Below, in pieces: positions 35,253 through 44,892 of a DNA stretch of 64,000 nucleotides. Below the pieces are notes generated by a model. The model worked only from the letters and a program-made list of their open reading frames with translations. It did not search any database and had not been told where the DNA came from. The first letter of the stretch is position 1. The number at the start of each line of letters is the position of its first letter. This DNA is from Sulfurimonas sp. SAG-AH-194-I05 (GTDB lineage Bacteria; Campylobacterota; Campylobacteria; Campylobacterales; Sulfurimonadaceae). The DNA is taken from contig NZ_JAEMVA010000001.1 in the NCBI RefSeq assembly GCF_029215955.1, positions 45,957 to 109,956 on the forward strand. The letters are read 5' to 3'. Both the position numbers and the translations under genes were made by a program.

Positions 35253-35798
35253 ATGTTACGCCTTTGTTCATCATCACAGACACGCTCTCTACTTTTAGAA
35301 AAAGCTGGAATACATTTTATTCAAGAAAGTGTTGCCTTTGATGAAGAAGGTATAGTTGCTAGCTCTCCTAAAAACTTTGTGTACCAGGCTACGCTTGGAA
35401 AATACCATGCAAATAAAAAAGCATTTGGTGTTGATACACATCCGCTTTTAGTGGCAGACACAGTGGTGACATCGCAGGGTCACATTTTACGTAAAGCAAA
35501 ATGTGTTGATGATGCACGAAATATTTTGATGACACAAAGTGATAATGTAACTTCGATTATCACATGTATGATTTATGAAACACCTCACAAAAAACTGATA
35601 GATATTTCCCAAACAGATTATATTTTTTCTGCATTTAATCAAGATGATTTAGACACTTACTTACAAAGTGGCAAGTGGCGAGGAAAAGCAGGGGCTTGTA
35701 TGGTTGAGGGTTTTTGTAAGTCTTACATTAAAGAAGTTCGTGGGTTTGAGAGTACTGCTATGGGACTAAGTGTAGAAATTTTAAAGACTTTTCTTTAA
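35253..35798 (+). CDS. maf: Maf-family nucleoside triphosphate pyrophosphatase
   Basis: The 181-residue protein is a house-cleaning pyrophosphatase that hydrolyses non-canonical or modified nucleotides such as dTTP/UTP analogues. The motifs are LCSSSQTRSLLLEKAGI (family S-x-x-R-x-x-L-L), ADTVVTSQGHIL with the catalytic Asp, and WRGKAGACMVEG, a variant of the usual Y-x-x-K-A-G-x-Y. The cysteine at the Maf G-A-Y position and a long divergent middle suggest a phylum-specific variant. Its stop overlaps the start of the bioF-like gene. Confidence 0.85.
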   Translation: MLRLCSSSQTRSLLLEKAGIHFIQESVAFDEEGIVASSPKNFVYQATLGKYHANKKAFGVDTHPLLVADTVVTSQGHILRKAKCVDDARNILMTQSDNVTSIITCMIYETPHKKLIDISQTDYIFSAFNQDDLDTYLQSGKWRGKAGACMVEGFCKSYIKEVRGFESTAMGLSVEILKTFL

Positions 35799-36892
35799 TG
35801 TACTACGAAAACGAGCTTAAAGCACTTAAAAAATCTGGAAGATTACGTTCACGTGAAGTTGTAAATACTTCTGTTTTAGACTTCGCCTCAAATGATTACC
35901 TTGGACTCTCACACAACAAAGAACTTCATAATACTACATGCTTAGAGTTATCTAAACTTCCTCTTCACAGCTCTAAAGCCTCACTTTTAGTAAATGGGTA
36001 CCATCAAATACATCAAGATTTTGAACGGGCATTATGTAAAGCAAATGGTTTTGAAGATGCTGTAGTTCTTGGGAGTGGTTTTTGTGCCAATATCGCACTT
36101 ATAGAGTCTCTTGTAAGAAAAGGCGATATCCTTTTTATGGATGAAAAATACCATGCTTCAGGAGTTCTAGCCTCACAACTTACGCATGTGGAAGTTGTTT
36201 TTTTTAAACATAATACCATGTGGGAATTAGAAGAATTATTCAAAAAATACCCTCGAGCGAAGCGAAAAATAGTTGCAGTGGAAGGTATTTACTCCATGGA
36301 TGGTGACGTAGTAGACAAAAAAGTCTTTGCTATTTGTGAAAAAGAGAATGCTCTTTTAATTGTAGATGAAGCACATAGCTCGGGTGTTGTTGGTGATAGG
36401 CTCATGGGAGTTTTTGATTTATACAACATTGAGGTAAAACCAAACCATATAAAAATGGGAACACTTGGTAAAGCGTATGGAAGTTTTGGTGCGTATATTT
36501 TGGCATCTGCGCATATTATAGAGTATTTGATAAACCGTGCGAAGCCTATTATTTATGCTACTTCACTTTCACTGTATGACACACTTTTAGGACATAAGGG
36601 ATTTGAGTATATTTTAGAAAATGCTCAAATACTAAAAGGGAAAATACATAAGAGACAAAGCTTAGTAAAAGATATTTTAAATATAAATATGGACGGACTG
36701 ATTCTTCCTGTTGTTATAAATGATAACACAAAAGTTATAGAGATTAAAAATGAACTTTTAGCCTTAGGCTTACATGTGGGAGCTATTCGTAAGCCAACAG
36801 TTTCTAAAGCAATTATACGAGTGATAGCAAGGCTTGGTGAGACAGAAGAAGATTTTAAAATTTTATGTGAAAAACTCAAAAGGTATAGGTAA
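35798..36892 (+). CDS. BioF-like PLP-dependent alpha-oxoamine synthase
   Basis: The 364-residue protein resembles 8-amino-7-oxononanoate synthase (BioF), which condenses pimeloyl-CoA/ACP and alanine for biotin. Motifs are LDFASNDYLGLSHNKEL, HSSKASLLVNGYHQIHQDFE, the DEAHSSGVVGD PLP-binding stretch, and the Schiff-base lysine in GTLGKAYGSFGAYI. A related enzyme of the family (Kbl, HemA) is less likely given the length. No other bio genes are nearby; it overlaps maf and the helicase gene by one base each. Confidence 0.82.
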   Translation: MYYENELKALKKSGRLRSREVVNTSVLDFASNDYLGLSHNKELHNTTCLELSKLPLHSSKASLLVNGYHQIHQDFERALCKANGFEDAVVLGSGFCANIALIESLVRKGDILFMDEKYHASGVLASQLTHVEVVFFKHNTMWELEELFKKYPRAKRKIVAVEGIYSMDGDVVDKKVFAICEKENALLIVDEAHSSGVVGDRLMGVFDLYNIEVKPNHIKMGTLGKAYGSFGAYILASAHIIEYLINRAKPIIYATSLSLYDTLLGHKGFEYILENAQILKGKIHKRQSLVKDILNINMDGLILPVVINDNTKVIEIKNELLALGLHVGAIRKPTVSKAIIRVIARLGETEEDFKILCEKLKRYR

Positions 36893-39800
36893 TGACATTA
36901 AGTAAATTTGATATAGAAATCCACATGTCAAGCAGTGACTACACGCGAGGGCAAGAGTACTATAAAAAAAATAAAGTTCGTAGTTTGTTAGTAAAAGTAA
37001 ATACCAAAGATACATTACTCCTCAGAGGTGAGGTAGATGGCAGTTTTGGAAATGTATACCAACAGTCTATAACTATTGTAAATGAAAGTGTTTTTCGCAT
37101 TAGAGGAGCATGTTCTTGTCCTGTTTCTCTTAACTGTAAGCATGTGGTAGCAGTATGTTTAGAATATGTAAATGGGGCAGAAGCGTTTGGATCAATGGTA
37201 CAGCCAAAGGCTAAAAGTGTTTCGATGATTGAAAAATGGCTAGAAGACTTTGATGATACTGCTGAGGAAAAAGAAAAAACAAATGAATACTTTGTAACAT
37301 ACAGACTTTTTTCAAAAGATAGAAACAAAGATGAACTAAAGTTTTATAAAACAAAATACTTAAAAAATGGAACCTTAGGAAAGGGTACTCGAATGGAGAG
37401 TTATAAGTTTGTCGACAGTTACTACTATAGGGAGTATAAAGTAAAGGAAGATGATGAGATTGCTGCTTTAGCAAAACAGTTAGATTTTCATAGATGGGGT
37501 AGTTCTAACCAGCGTTTTGAAGGAGTGTATGGAGCTGTAGTTCTTGGAGAAATTATAAAAACACAAAGGTGCTACTATGATGAGAGTAAAGTACCTTTAC
37601 GTTTGAGTGAAGAAAAAATAACACCAGAACTTAACTTTAAACTTTATAAGGGAGAGTACAGCCTTAAGTCAAATATCGATAAAGACTATAAACTACTCAA
37701 CACAAAACCACCTTATATTTTAAATATACAAACAAATACGATTCATGAATTTGCAATGAATATAGATACATTTGAAAAACTAAAAAAACTTCCTAAGATT
37801 CCAAAAGACGATATTTCTAAGGTATATAAGCAAATAGTTGAAAAAGTTGATACTGTCGAAATAAAAGCTCCAAAAGGTGTAAAGGTACAAAAAATAGAGG
37901 TAAAACCAGTGCCTCATATACATTTTAGTACAACATCTTTTAGTCTTGATTTTGACTACGAAGGTAAAAGTGTACCTTATTTTGCGGAGTTAGATATATA
38001 TACTTTTTATGAAGAAGATGAAAAAATCGAAATTTACAGAGATAAAGAACTTGAAAAACAAGCAAAAGAAAAGATACAAGGCTTTGGCTTTGAACTCACA
38101 CAAAGAGATAAAGCCTTGCATGTGGAACTTCAAAGTGGAAATAAGCAAGTCCAACTTCAAGCTTTTAAAACATTTATGCAAACACATGTACAAGCGTTAG
38201 AAGATGCAAACTGGCTTGTTTCAAATAAAGATGATTTTCGTTTGCATTTCGAAGAAAATCATGAAATTATTGTTGCAAATGATACGCAAAATGATTGGTT
38301 TTCACTTTCTTTTAACTTAGAAATAAATGATGTCTATTACCCCATAGCGCCACTTGTGAGTTCCATTATAGAGGAGTTTGATAACTTTGATTTGATGCCA
38401 GAATTTATAAATGTAGAAGTGAGTGAAAACAACTTTGTAGAGTTACAGACGAAACAAATAAGACCCATTATACAAACGATAATAGAACTTTTAGATAAGC
38501 AAGAAAGCGATGGCAGTTTAAAGGTTGCTCCTTTTGATGCGCACATGTTATCGTATATAGATGAAAGTGTGACTTGGCGAGGTTCAAAAGATATTTTAGA
38601 ACTCTCAAAGAAGCTTAAAAATTTTAAAGGAATACAAAGAGTTGAACCACCAAAGGCACTTAATGCAACGCTACGAGACTACCAGCAAGATGGACTCAAC
38701 TGGTTAAACTTTTTACATGCATTTAAGTTTAATGGTATTTTAGCAGATGACATGGGTCTTGGTAAAACGATTCAAACCTTAGCCCACCTCTCAAGGCTTA
38801 AAGAAAATAACGACTTAGAGAAACCTGTTTTAGTGGTTATGCCAACCTCGCTTATAGCAAACTGGAAAAATGAAATAGTACGTTTTACTCCAAACTTAAA
38901 AGTTCTTTCTCTTCATGGAAATGACAGAGGAGAACGCTTTTGTGAAATGAAAAATAACGATGTTTTACTTACAAGTTATGGTTTGATTTTACGTGATAAA
39001 GAACACTTTGAAAACATGGAATTTAGTTATATTATTTTAGATGAAGCGCAAAAAATAAAGAATCCAAAAACAAAGATGGCTATTGCAATTAAAAAACTAA
39101 AGAGTGAGCATAAACTCGCACTGAGTGGAACACCAATAGAAAACCATTTAGGAGAGTTATGGAGTATATTTAGTTTTTTAATGCCTGGATTTTTAGATAC
39201 TTTGAGCTTTTTTAAAAAGTATTACCAAACACCTATAGAAAAAGAGCGTATATTTAGCAAACAAGAACTTTTAAATAAGCGAATAAAACCGTTTATTATA
39301 AGAAGAACAAAAGAACTTGTAGCCAAAGAGTTACCTGCAAAATCTGAAATTATAAAATATACACAGTTTGAAGCAAAGCAGTCAGCATTGTATGAGTCTA
39401 TACGTGTGACTATGGAAGAAAAAGTACGTAAAGCGGTTGAACATAAAGGTTTAGGGTCTTCGCATATTACTCTTTTAGATGCACTCCTCAAGCTTCGTCA
39501 AGTGTGTTGTGACCCAAGTTTACTCAAGATTAAAGAGGCGCAAAAAGTAGGGGAGAGTGCGAAACTACAGCTATTTTTAGACTTAGTAGAAGAACTCTTA
39601 GCTGAGGGAAGAAAAATTCTTGTATTTTCTCAGTTTACGACTATGCTTAAGATTTTAGAAGAAAAAATAAAAGAAAAAAATATTTCTTATACAAAGTTAA
39701 CAGGAAGCACCACAAAAAGAGAAAAAGTAATCGAAGAGTTTACAAGTGGTTCTGTAGATATTTTTCTTATTTCTCTTAAGGCAGGTGGGGTAGGGCTTAA

Positions 39801-40062
39801 CCTTACGCAAGCTGATACTGTGATTCATTATGATCCTTGGTGGAATCCTGCGGTTGAGAACCAAGCAACTGACCGTGCATATAGAATAGGACAAACAAAG
39901 GCAGTATTTGTTTATAAACTCATCGTGGAAAATACCATAGAAGAAAAAATTCTTGAACTACAAAAGAAAAAGAAAGCAATAGGCGATGGCATTTATGATG
40001 CAAATAAACAGCAAGATGATGTGAAGTTAAGTGGTAATGAGCTGTTAGACTTACTAAAATAA
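36892..40062 (+). CDS. SWIM zinc-finger SNF2-family helicase
   Basis: The 1056-residue protein is a bacterial Swi2/Snf2 (HepA/RapA-like) ATPase. The N-terminal SWIM domain (CSCPVSLNCKH near residue 73) binds zinc. A long middle region (about 140-580) of unknown fold precedes the helicase core: Walker A DDMGLGKT, DEAQKIKNP, the SGTPIENHLGELWSIF motif, helicase C with KAGGVGLNLTQAD and the DRAYRIGQTK arginine fingers. Such proteins remodel protein-DNA or RNA polymerase complexes; some act in defence, but nothing here points to phage defence. The ATG overlaps the bioF-like stop. Confidence 0.92.
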   Translation: MTLSKFDIEIHMSSSDYTRGQEYYKKNKVRSLLVKVNTKDTLLLRGEVDGSFGNVYQQSITIVNESVFRIRGACSCPVSLNCKHVVAVCLEYVNGAEAFGSMVQPKAKSVSMIEKWLEDFDDTAEEKEKTNEYFVTYRLFSKDRNKDELKFYKTKYLKNGTLGKGTRMESYKFVDSYYYREYKVKEDDEIAALAKQLDFHRWGSSNQRFEGVYGAVVLGEIIKTQRCYYDESKVPLRLSEEKITPELNFKLYKGEYSLKSNIDKDYKLLNTKPPYILNIQTNTIHEFAMNIDTFEKLKKLPKIPKDDISKVYKQIVEKVDTVEIKAPKGVKVQKIEVKPVPHIHFSTTSFSLDFDYEGKSVPYFAELDIYTFYEEDEKIEIYRDKELEKQAKEKIQGFGFELTQRDKALHVELQSGNKQVQLQAFKTFMQTHVQALEDANWLVSNKDDFRLHFEENHEIIVANDTQNDWFSLSFNLEINDVYYPIAPLVSSIIEEFDNFDLMPEFINVEVSENNFVELQTKQIRPIIQTIIELLDKQESDGSLKVAPFDAHMLSYIDESVTWRGSKDILELSKKLKNFKGIQRVEPPKALNATLRDYQQDGLNWLNFLHAFKFNGILADDMGLGKTIQTLAHLSRLKENNDLEKPVLVVMPTSLIANWKNEIVRFTPNLKVLSLHGNDRGERFCEMKNNDVLLTSYGLILRDKEHFENMEFSYIILDEAQKIKNPKTKMAIAIKKLKSEHKLALSGTPIENHLGELWSIFSFLMPGFLDTLSFFKKYYQTPIEKERIFSKQELLNKRIKPFIIRRTKELVAKELPAKSEIIKYTQFEAKQSALYESIRVTMEEKVRKAVEHKGLGSSHITLLDALLKLRQVCCDPSLLKIKEAQKVGESAKLQLFLDLVEELLAEGRKILVFSQFTTMLKILEEKIKEKNISYTKLTGSTTKREKVIEEFTSGSVDIFLISLKAGGVGLNLTQADTVIHYDPWWNPAVENQATDRAYRIGQTKAVFVYKLIVENTIEEKILELQKKKKAIGDGIYDANKQQDDVKLSGNELLDLLK

Positions 40063-40114
40063 TCAAACTTTTAAAAGACATTTGCAATTTAAACAAGTCT
40101 TAATAATAATTACT

Positions 40115-40120
40115 TATAAT
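40115..40120 (+). promoter_or_regulatory. -10 box of the PAS/MCP pair
   Basis: TATAAT 42 bases before the ATG of the PAS gene, with AAGGA just ahead of the start codon. Confidence 0.55.
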
Positions 40121-40161
40121 ACTAGGTAAGCTACGTTAAATTTTATTAAGGATACTAATAA

Positions 40162-40671
40162 ATGCATAAACCTTCCCCTAAAAATAATGAAAAGTTTCTC
40201 TCACAAGAAGACTTTATCGTGTCTAAAACAGATGCACAAGGAAAAATTATATATGGAAATAAAATTTTCATAAAAATTTCAGGCTATGAAGAATCTGAGC
40301 TCTTACATCAGCCGCATTCTATTTTAAGACATCCGGATATGCCTAAGGCTGTATTTAAGCTTTTATGGGAGAGGCTTAAATCTGGAAAGGAGATTTTTGC
40401 TTATGTAAAAAACATATGTAAAGATGGCTCTTTTTACTGGGTAAATGCAAATGTAACCATTACACACGATTCAAATGGAAATGTTATAGACTACCATTCT
40501 GTACGGAGAAAACCATCAAAAAAATCTATGGATGTTATTCCTAAACTTTACGAGAAACTTTTAGGTGAAGAAAAACGTTCAGGTCCAGATGCATCAATGC
40601 GAATGCTTGAGAATATATTAAATGAAAAAGGGGTGGGTTATGATGATTTTATCTTCGATTTACAGCACTAA
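40162..40671 (+). CDS. PAS-domain signal protein (CetB/Aer-like)
   Basis: The 169-residue soluble protein contains one PAS domain (about 18-125: [55 protein letters not shown]), the type that binds FAD in Aer, and a short C-terminal helix. It has no HAMP, kinase or receptor domain. The following gene encodes a membrane-bound methyl-accepting protein that starts 32 bases before this stop. This two-gene split of an Aer receptor is like Campylobacter CetB/CetA, which senses redox or energy state. FAD binding is inferred. Confidence 0.85.
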   Translation: MHKPSPKNNEKFLSQEDFIVSKTDAQGKIIYGNKIFIKISGYEESELLHQPHSILRHPDMPKAVFKLLWERLKSGKEIFAYVKNICKDGSFYWVNANVTITHDSNGNVIDYHSVRRKPSKKSMDVIPKLYEKLLGEEKRSGPDASMRMLENILNEKGVGYDDFIFDLQH

Positions 40672-42112
40672 GCAAACGTTAGCACTTTATCTATTGTTAG
40701 TAGCTGTTGTGGCTTATTTTACCTATCTTGAAGACTATATAGTTGCTTCAGCACTCTTTGTTGGTGTACTTATAACAGTACTTATTTCTAAGTTTGATTC
40801 TGATGTTTGTGACAAAATATTTAATGACCCTTTAATTCGACAGGTTCGTGATATTTTAATTAAAGCAGGAAAGGGTAGTCTTTCTTCAAGAATTACAAAC
40901 ATACCAACAGAACATACTATGCAAGGAGTTGCATGGGGTATAAATGACTTACTCGACCAAACGGAGCAGTTTATCAGAGATATACAAGCGTCAGTTTGTG
41001 TAGCAAATGAAGGTCATGCAAATAGAATTATATTTGAACAAGGCTACAAGGGAGACTTTAGTCTTGCTGTACCAAATTTAAATGATGCGATTAATGCTGT
41101 TTCATCATCACATAAGGCAGCCCAAAGAACAGAAATATCAAAGGCCTTTGAAGAAAATAGTGAGGGTGGAGTTTCCCGTGGACTTTCTATAATTCAGCAA
41201 GACATTGTAGCAAATATAGATATTGTAGAAAAAATAGCGCAAAGCACAAAAGATACTTCTACGCAATCAGTAGAGTCACAAGAAGTTGTCCAAAATATAA
41301 CAAATAGTATTGAAGAATTAAGCACTTTAATTTCTAGCTCAAATGAAGCAATAGCATCACTCAACGAGAGAACGAATGAAATTACGGTGGTAGTAGACTT
41401 GATTAAAGATATTGCAGATCAGACTAATTTACTTGCATTAAATGCTGCTATTGAAGCAGCAAGAGCTGGTGAGCATGGACGTGGATTTGCCGTTGTTGCT
41501 GATGAGGTAAGAAAACTTGCTGAGAGAACACAAAAGGCAACAAGCGAAATAGCAATCACGACACAAACATTAAAACAAGAAGCGAATGATATTCAAGCTA
41601 ATTCACAAGAAATAACTACAATCGCACATACATCGCAAGAAAATGTAAGTAGTTTTTATGAAACACTGAATACTTTTGCTTCAGCTGCCGATTGTTCTGC
41701 TAAAGAAGCGAAGTATATTTACGATTCTCTTTATACGACACTCGTTAAAGTTGACCATATTATTTTTAAACATAACGCATATATTACTATTTTAAACGAA
41801 GATGATAGCAGTGTTTCAAATTTCGGAAATCACCATAGTTGTAGACTTGGTCAATGGTATGATGCTGATGGTAAGAATCTCTTTGGGCATACAAAGGCAT
41901 ATAAAGAGATAGAGAAACATCATTCTATTGTGCATACTAAGGTATTAGAAACACTGAGTTGCGTTGCTACACATGCGTGTTTAGAAGGAAACAAAAGAGA
42001 TATGGTTGTTGGCAATATGAAGGCAGTTGAACAAGCAAGTTTTCAACTTTTTGACCTTTTTAAAGATATGGTAAATCAAGGAAATGTTGAAGTCGCACAA
42101 AAGCATCAGTAA
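40640..42112 (+). CDS. Methyl-accepting chemotaxis protein with C-terminal CZB domain (CetA-like)
   Basis: I start at ATG 40640, after AAAGGGG. The 490-residue protein has two close hydrophobic segments near the N-terminus ([35 protein letters not shown]) without a periplasmic domain, a HAMP-like helix, the signalling hairpin ([38 protein letters not shown]), and a C-terminal CZB domain with zinc ligands ([32 protein letters not shown]), which senses zinc or hypochlorous acid in Helicobacter TlpD. It pairs with the PAS protein in an overlapping operon, so it likely receives an energy-taxis signal and a zinc/oxidant one. Confidence 0.88.
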   Translation: MMILSSIYSTKQTLALYLLLVAVVAYFTYLEDYIVASALFVGVLITVLISKFDSDVCDKIFNDPLIRQVRDILIKAGKGSLSSRITNIPTEHTMQGVAWGINDLLDQTEQFIRDIQASVCVANEGHANRIIFEQGYKGDFSLAVPNLNDAINAVSSSHKAAQRTEISKAFEENSEGGVSRGLSIIQQDIVANIDIVEKIAQSTKDTSTQSVESQEVVQNITNSIEELSTLISSSNEAIASLNERTNEITVVVDLIKDIADQTNLLALNAAIEAARAGEHGRGFAVVADEVRKLAERTQKATSEIAITTQTLKQEANDIQANSQEITTIAHTSQENVSSFYETLNTFASAADCSAKEAKYIYDSLYTTLVKVDHIIFKHNAYITILNEDDSSVSNFGNHHSCRLGQWYDADGKNLFGHTKAYKEIEKHHSIVHTKVLETLSCVATHACLEGNKRDMVVGNMKAVEQASFQLFDLFKDMVNQGNVEVAQKHQ

Positions 42113-42144
42113 ATTTTCAAAGTATATTTAGCTAAAATACTTCT

Positions 42145-42834
42145 ATGAAAATTACAAAGTTAAAAATTACACGAGAGAATAAAACTCTCGTGGATATTCA
42201 TTTTACTATTAGTAAATCTTTAGCCCTTGTAGGGCAGAGTGGAAGCGGTAAAAGTTTAACGCTTAAAGCCTTTCTCCACATGTTGCCAAGTCCAATGAAG
42301 CAAGAACTTATTTTAGATGCTTCGTATGACTTAGAACTAGGACAAAGTGTTTCCTTTGTCCCACAAAACCCTTTTACAGCACTCTCGCCCTTAACAAAAA
42401 TAGAAAAACAATTTTTTGTCTCAAAGAATAAACAAAAAAAATTATTTGAGCAAGTGGGGTTAGATACTTCTCTTTTACAACGATTTCCTCCAGAACTTTC
42501 AGGTGGGCAACTTCAGCGTGTTGTTATAGCAATGGCATTAGAATGTAACCCAAAGCTTATTTTACTCGATGAACCTACAACCGCATTAGATCCAAAAACA
42601 AAGGGAGTGATTTTAAATCTTCTTAAAAATGTACAAAATGAACTAGGATTTCAAATGTTGTTTGTAACGCATGATATAAACTCGGTAAAAGATTTATGTG
42701 AAGATATTTGTGTTATAAAAGATGGTTTGGTCGTAGAAAATGGTAAAATGTCAGATGTACTGGCTAATCCACATGCTACATATACAAAAATGCTCATAGA
42801 AGCAAATTTTGCAAATAGAGAATTTAGGAAATAA
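42145..42834 (+). CDS. ABC transporter ATP-binding protein, Dpp/Opp-like
   Basis: The 229-residue protein has Walker A (VGQSGSGKS), a Q loop (SFVPQNPFTALSP), the LSGGQLQR signature, Walker B (LILLDEPTTALD) and the H loop (VTHDINSV). The Q-loop pattern P-Q-N-P-x-x-x-L-x-P is typical of the dipeptide/nickel importer ATPases. No permease or binding protein is adjacent, so it is orphaned or pairs with genes elsewhere. Its stop is 6 bases before the next gene, so it shares an operon with the PBP. Confidence 0.85.
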   Translation: MKITKLKITRENKTLVDIHFTISKSLALVGQSGSGKSLTLKAFLHMLPSPMKQELILDASYDLELGQSVSFVPQNPFTALSPLTKIEKQFFVSKNKQKKLFEQVGLDTSLLQRFPPELSGGQLQRVVIAMALECNPKLILLDEPTTALDPKTKGVILNLLKNVQNELGFQMLFVTHDINSVKDLCEDICVIKDGLVVENGKMSDVLANPHATYTKMLIEANFANREFRK

Positions 42835-42840
42835 CACATA

Positions 42841-44844
42841 ATGACTATAACAAAGACAAAAATATTTTTTACAATCGTTTTTATTGGATTTTTATCTCCT
42901 TTTGCACTTTTTGGATACTTTTATATAAACTATGAGTATGATGTATCTTCTTTGGTGGACTACAAACCTTCTACGAGTAGTAGAATATATGATAAAAATG
43001 GTGAAAAAATAGCGAATATTTTTTATAAAAAACATAGATTTTATGCACCATTTGAAGAAATTCCTCCTCGTGCTATTGAAGCACTTGTTGCTATAGAAGA
43101 TACAACATTTTTTGAACATCCGGGTATAAATGTAGATGCAATTTTTCGTGCGGCTATTAAAGTTCTTAAAGCTGGTAAAGCTGTTCAAGGGGCAAGTACA
43201 ATAACACAACAGTTAGTGAAAAACAAACTTTTGACGCGCGAGAAAAAATTATCTCGTAAAATTAAAGAAGCTATTTTTGCTATTAAACTTGAGAGTATAC
43301 TCACTAAAGAACAAATTATAGAGCGTTATTTAAATGAAATTTATTTTGGGCATGGGTATTATGGAATTAAAACAGCAGCCGATGGGTACTTTCATAAAAA
43401 GCTACAAAACTTAACACTGAAAGAAATCGCTATTTTAGTTGGTCTTCCCAAAGCACCAAGCACCTATGCACCTACAAAAAATTATGATATTTCAATGGGA
43501 CGAGCAAACCGTGTAATAAAAAGAATGAAAGTTCTTGGCTGGATTGATGATACAACGTATGAGAAGTCTATAGCTGAGAGACCTGAAGTGTTTAACACAA
43601 CACTTACGCAAAACAAAGCACCTTTTATTGTAGATGAAATAGCAAGAATAATGAAACGCTTAGGCATCGATGATTTTAAAACAGGTGGCTATGAAGTTTA
43701 TACTACTATAGATTTGAGACTACAAGATGTAGCACGTAAGTCTGTTAAACATGCGTATGACCTTTCACTAGAAAGAATAGAAGGGTATAAGAAAAGAGTA
43801 GTCGCACGTGCAAAAAGAAGAAAACAAAAAATTAATTATGTAGATACAAATACAAGTACGCTTAATGGAGCGCTCGTGAGCCTTGAAGCTAGTACGGGAA
43901 ATATTCTCGCACTTGTAGGTTCGTATGACTATAAAATAAGTTCATTCAACCGTGCTACACAAGCTAAACGTCAACCAGGAAGTGCTTTTAAGCCCTTTAT
44001 ATATCAAGTTGCACTCGACCTTGGGTTTTCTGGAGCTACTGAACTTGTCGATATTGCTAAAACATATAAGTATGAAAAAGATGGCGAAGAGATGAAATGG
44101 CAGCCAAGAAATTACTCGAAAAATTATAAAGGTTTAATTAGTTTACGTGAAGCACTTGTTCATTCAAGTAATCTTGCTACGATCAACCTTGTAAATGACA
44201 TAGGCTTACGTTCTTTATTAAAAGAGTTTAGTAAGTTTGGTATACAAAATGTTCCTCAAGACTTGTCTATTTCTTTAGGTACTTTAACGCTTTCTCCTTT
44301 AAAGTTAGCAAAATATTATACATCATTTGCGAACCAGGGTATACAGGTGAGTACACATATTATAGACCACATAGAACAAAATTCAAAAACGATACATACC
44401 TTTGATACACAAACAAAAGAGATAACAACACCTGCACAAGCTTTTTTAATGACAAGTATACTTAAGAGTGTTGTAGACCGCGGAACAGGTATACGTGCAA
44501 GAGTACGAGGTATAGACATAGCAGGAAAAACAGGAACAACAAACGATACTATTGACGGTTGGTTCTCAGGGTACTCCCCAACAATTTCAACAGTTGTATG
44601 GTTTGGAAATGACAACAACACACCGATGCATAAAAAAGAAACAGGTGGTCGAGTAGCTGGACCCGCGTTTAACATGTTTTATACAAACCTTATTAAGTTA
44701 TACCCACAAATTCAAAGAAAGTTCACAAGACCAGAGGGTGTTATAGAAGTGGAAATGAACGGTAAAAAAGAATACTTCACAAATATTTCAAGGCCACCTC
44801 GCGTTGAAATGAAAGTAGACCCTGAAGAAGAGTTGCTTTTTTAG
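42841..44844 (+). CDS. Class A penicillin-binding protein 1A
   Basis: This bifunctional peptidoglycan synthase has 667 residues: a signal anchor (FFTIVFIGFLSPFALFGYFYI), a glycosyltransferase-51 domain with EDTTFFEHPGINVDAI and ASTITQQLVKNKLLTREK, and a transpeptidase domain with the SxxK motif (RQPGSAFKPF), SSN, and GKTGTTND. It builds glycan strands and cross-links in the periplasm. It is close to PbpA/MrcA of Helicobacter and Campylobacter. The next gene, an rpn, starts 48 bases downstream without an obvious terminator in between. Confidence 0.95.
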   Translation: MTITKTKIFFTIVFIGFLSPFALFGYFYINYEYDVSSLVDYKPSTSSRIYDKNGEKIANIFYKKHRFYAPFEEIPPRAIEALVAIEDTTFFEHPGINVDAIFRAAIKVLKAGKAVQGASTITQQLVKNKLLTREKKLSRKIKEAIFAIKLESILTKEQIIERYLNEIYFGHGYYGIKTAADGYFHKKLQNLTLKEIAILVGLPKAPSTYAPTKNYDISMGRANRVIKRMKVLGWIDDTTYEKSIAERPEVFNTTLTQNKAPFIVDEIARIMKRLGIDDFKTGGYEVYTTIDLRLQDVARKSVKHAYDLSLERIEGYKKRVVARAKRRKQKINYVDTNTSTLNGALVSLEASTGNILALVGSYDYKISSFNRATQAKRQPGSAFKPFIYQVALDLGFSGATELVDIAKTYKYEKDGEEMKWQPRNYSKNYKGLISLREALVHSSNLATINLVNDIGLRSLLKEFSKFGIQNVPQDLSISLGTLTLSPLKLAKYYTSFANQGIQVSTHIIDHIEQNSKTIHTFDTQTKEITTPAQAFLMTSILKSVVDRGTGIRARVRGIDIAGKTGTTNDTIDGWFSGYSPTISTVVWFGNDNNTPMHKKETGGRVAGPAFNMFYTNLIKLYPQIQRKFTRPEGVIEVEMNGKKEYFTNISRPPRVEMKVDPEEELLF

Positions 44845-44892
44845 TTCTACGCTCCAATGTACAAAGAGACTATGAAAAAAGGAAATACAAAG

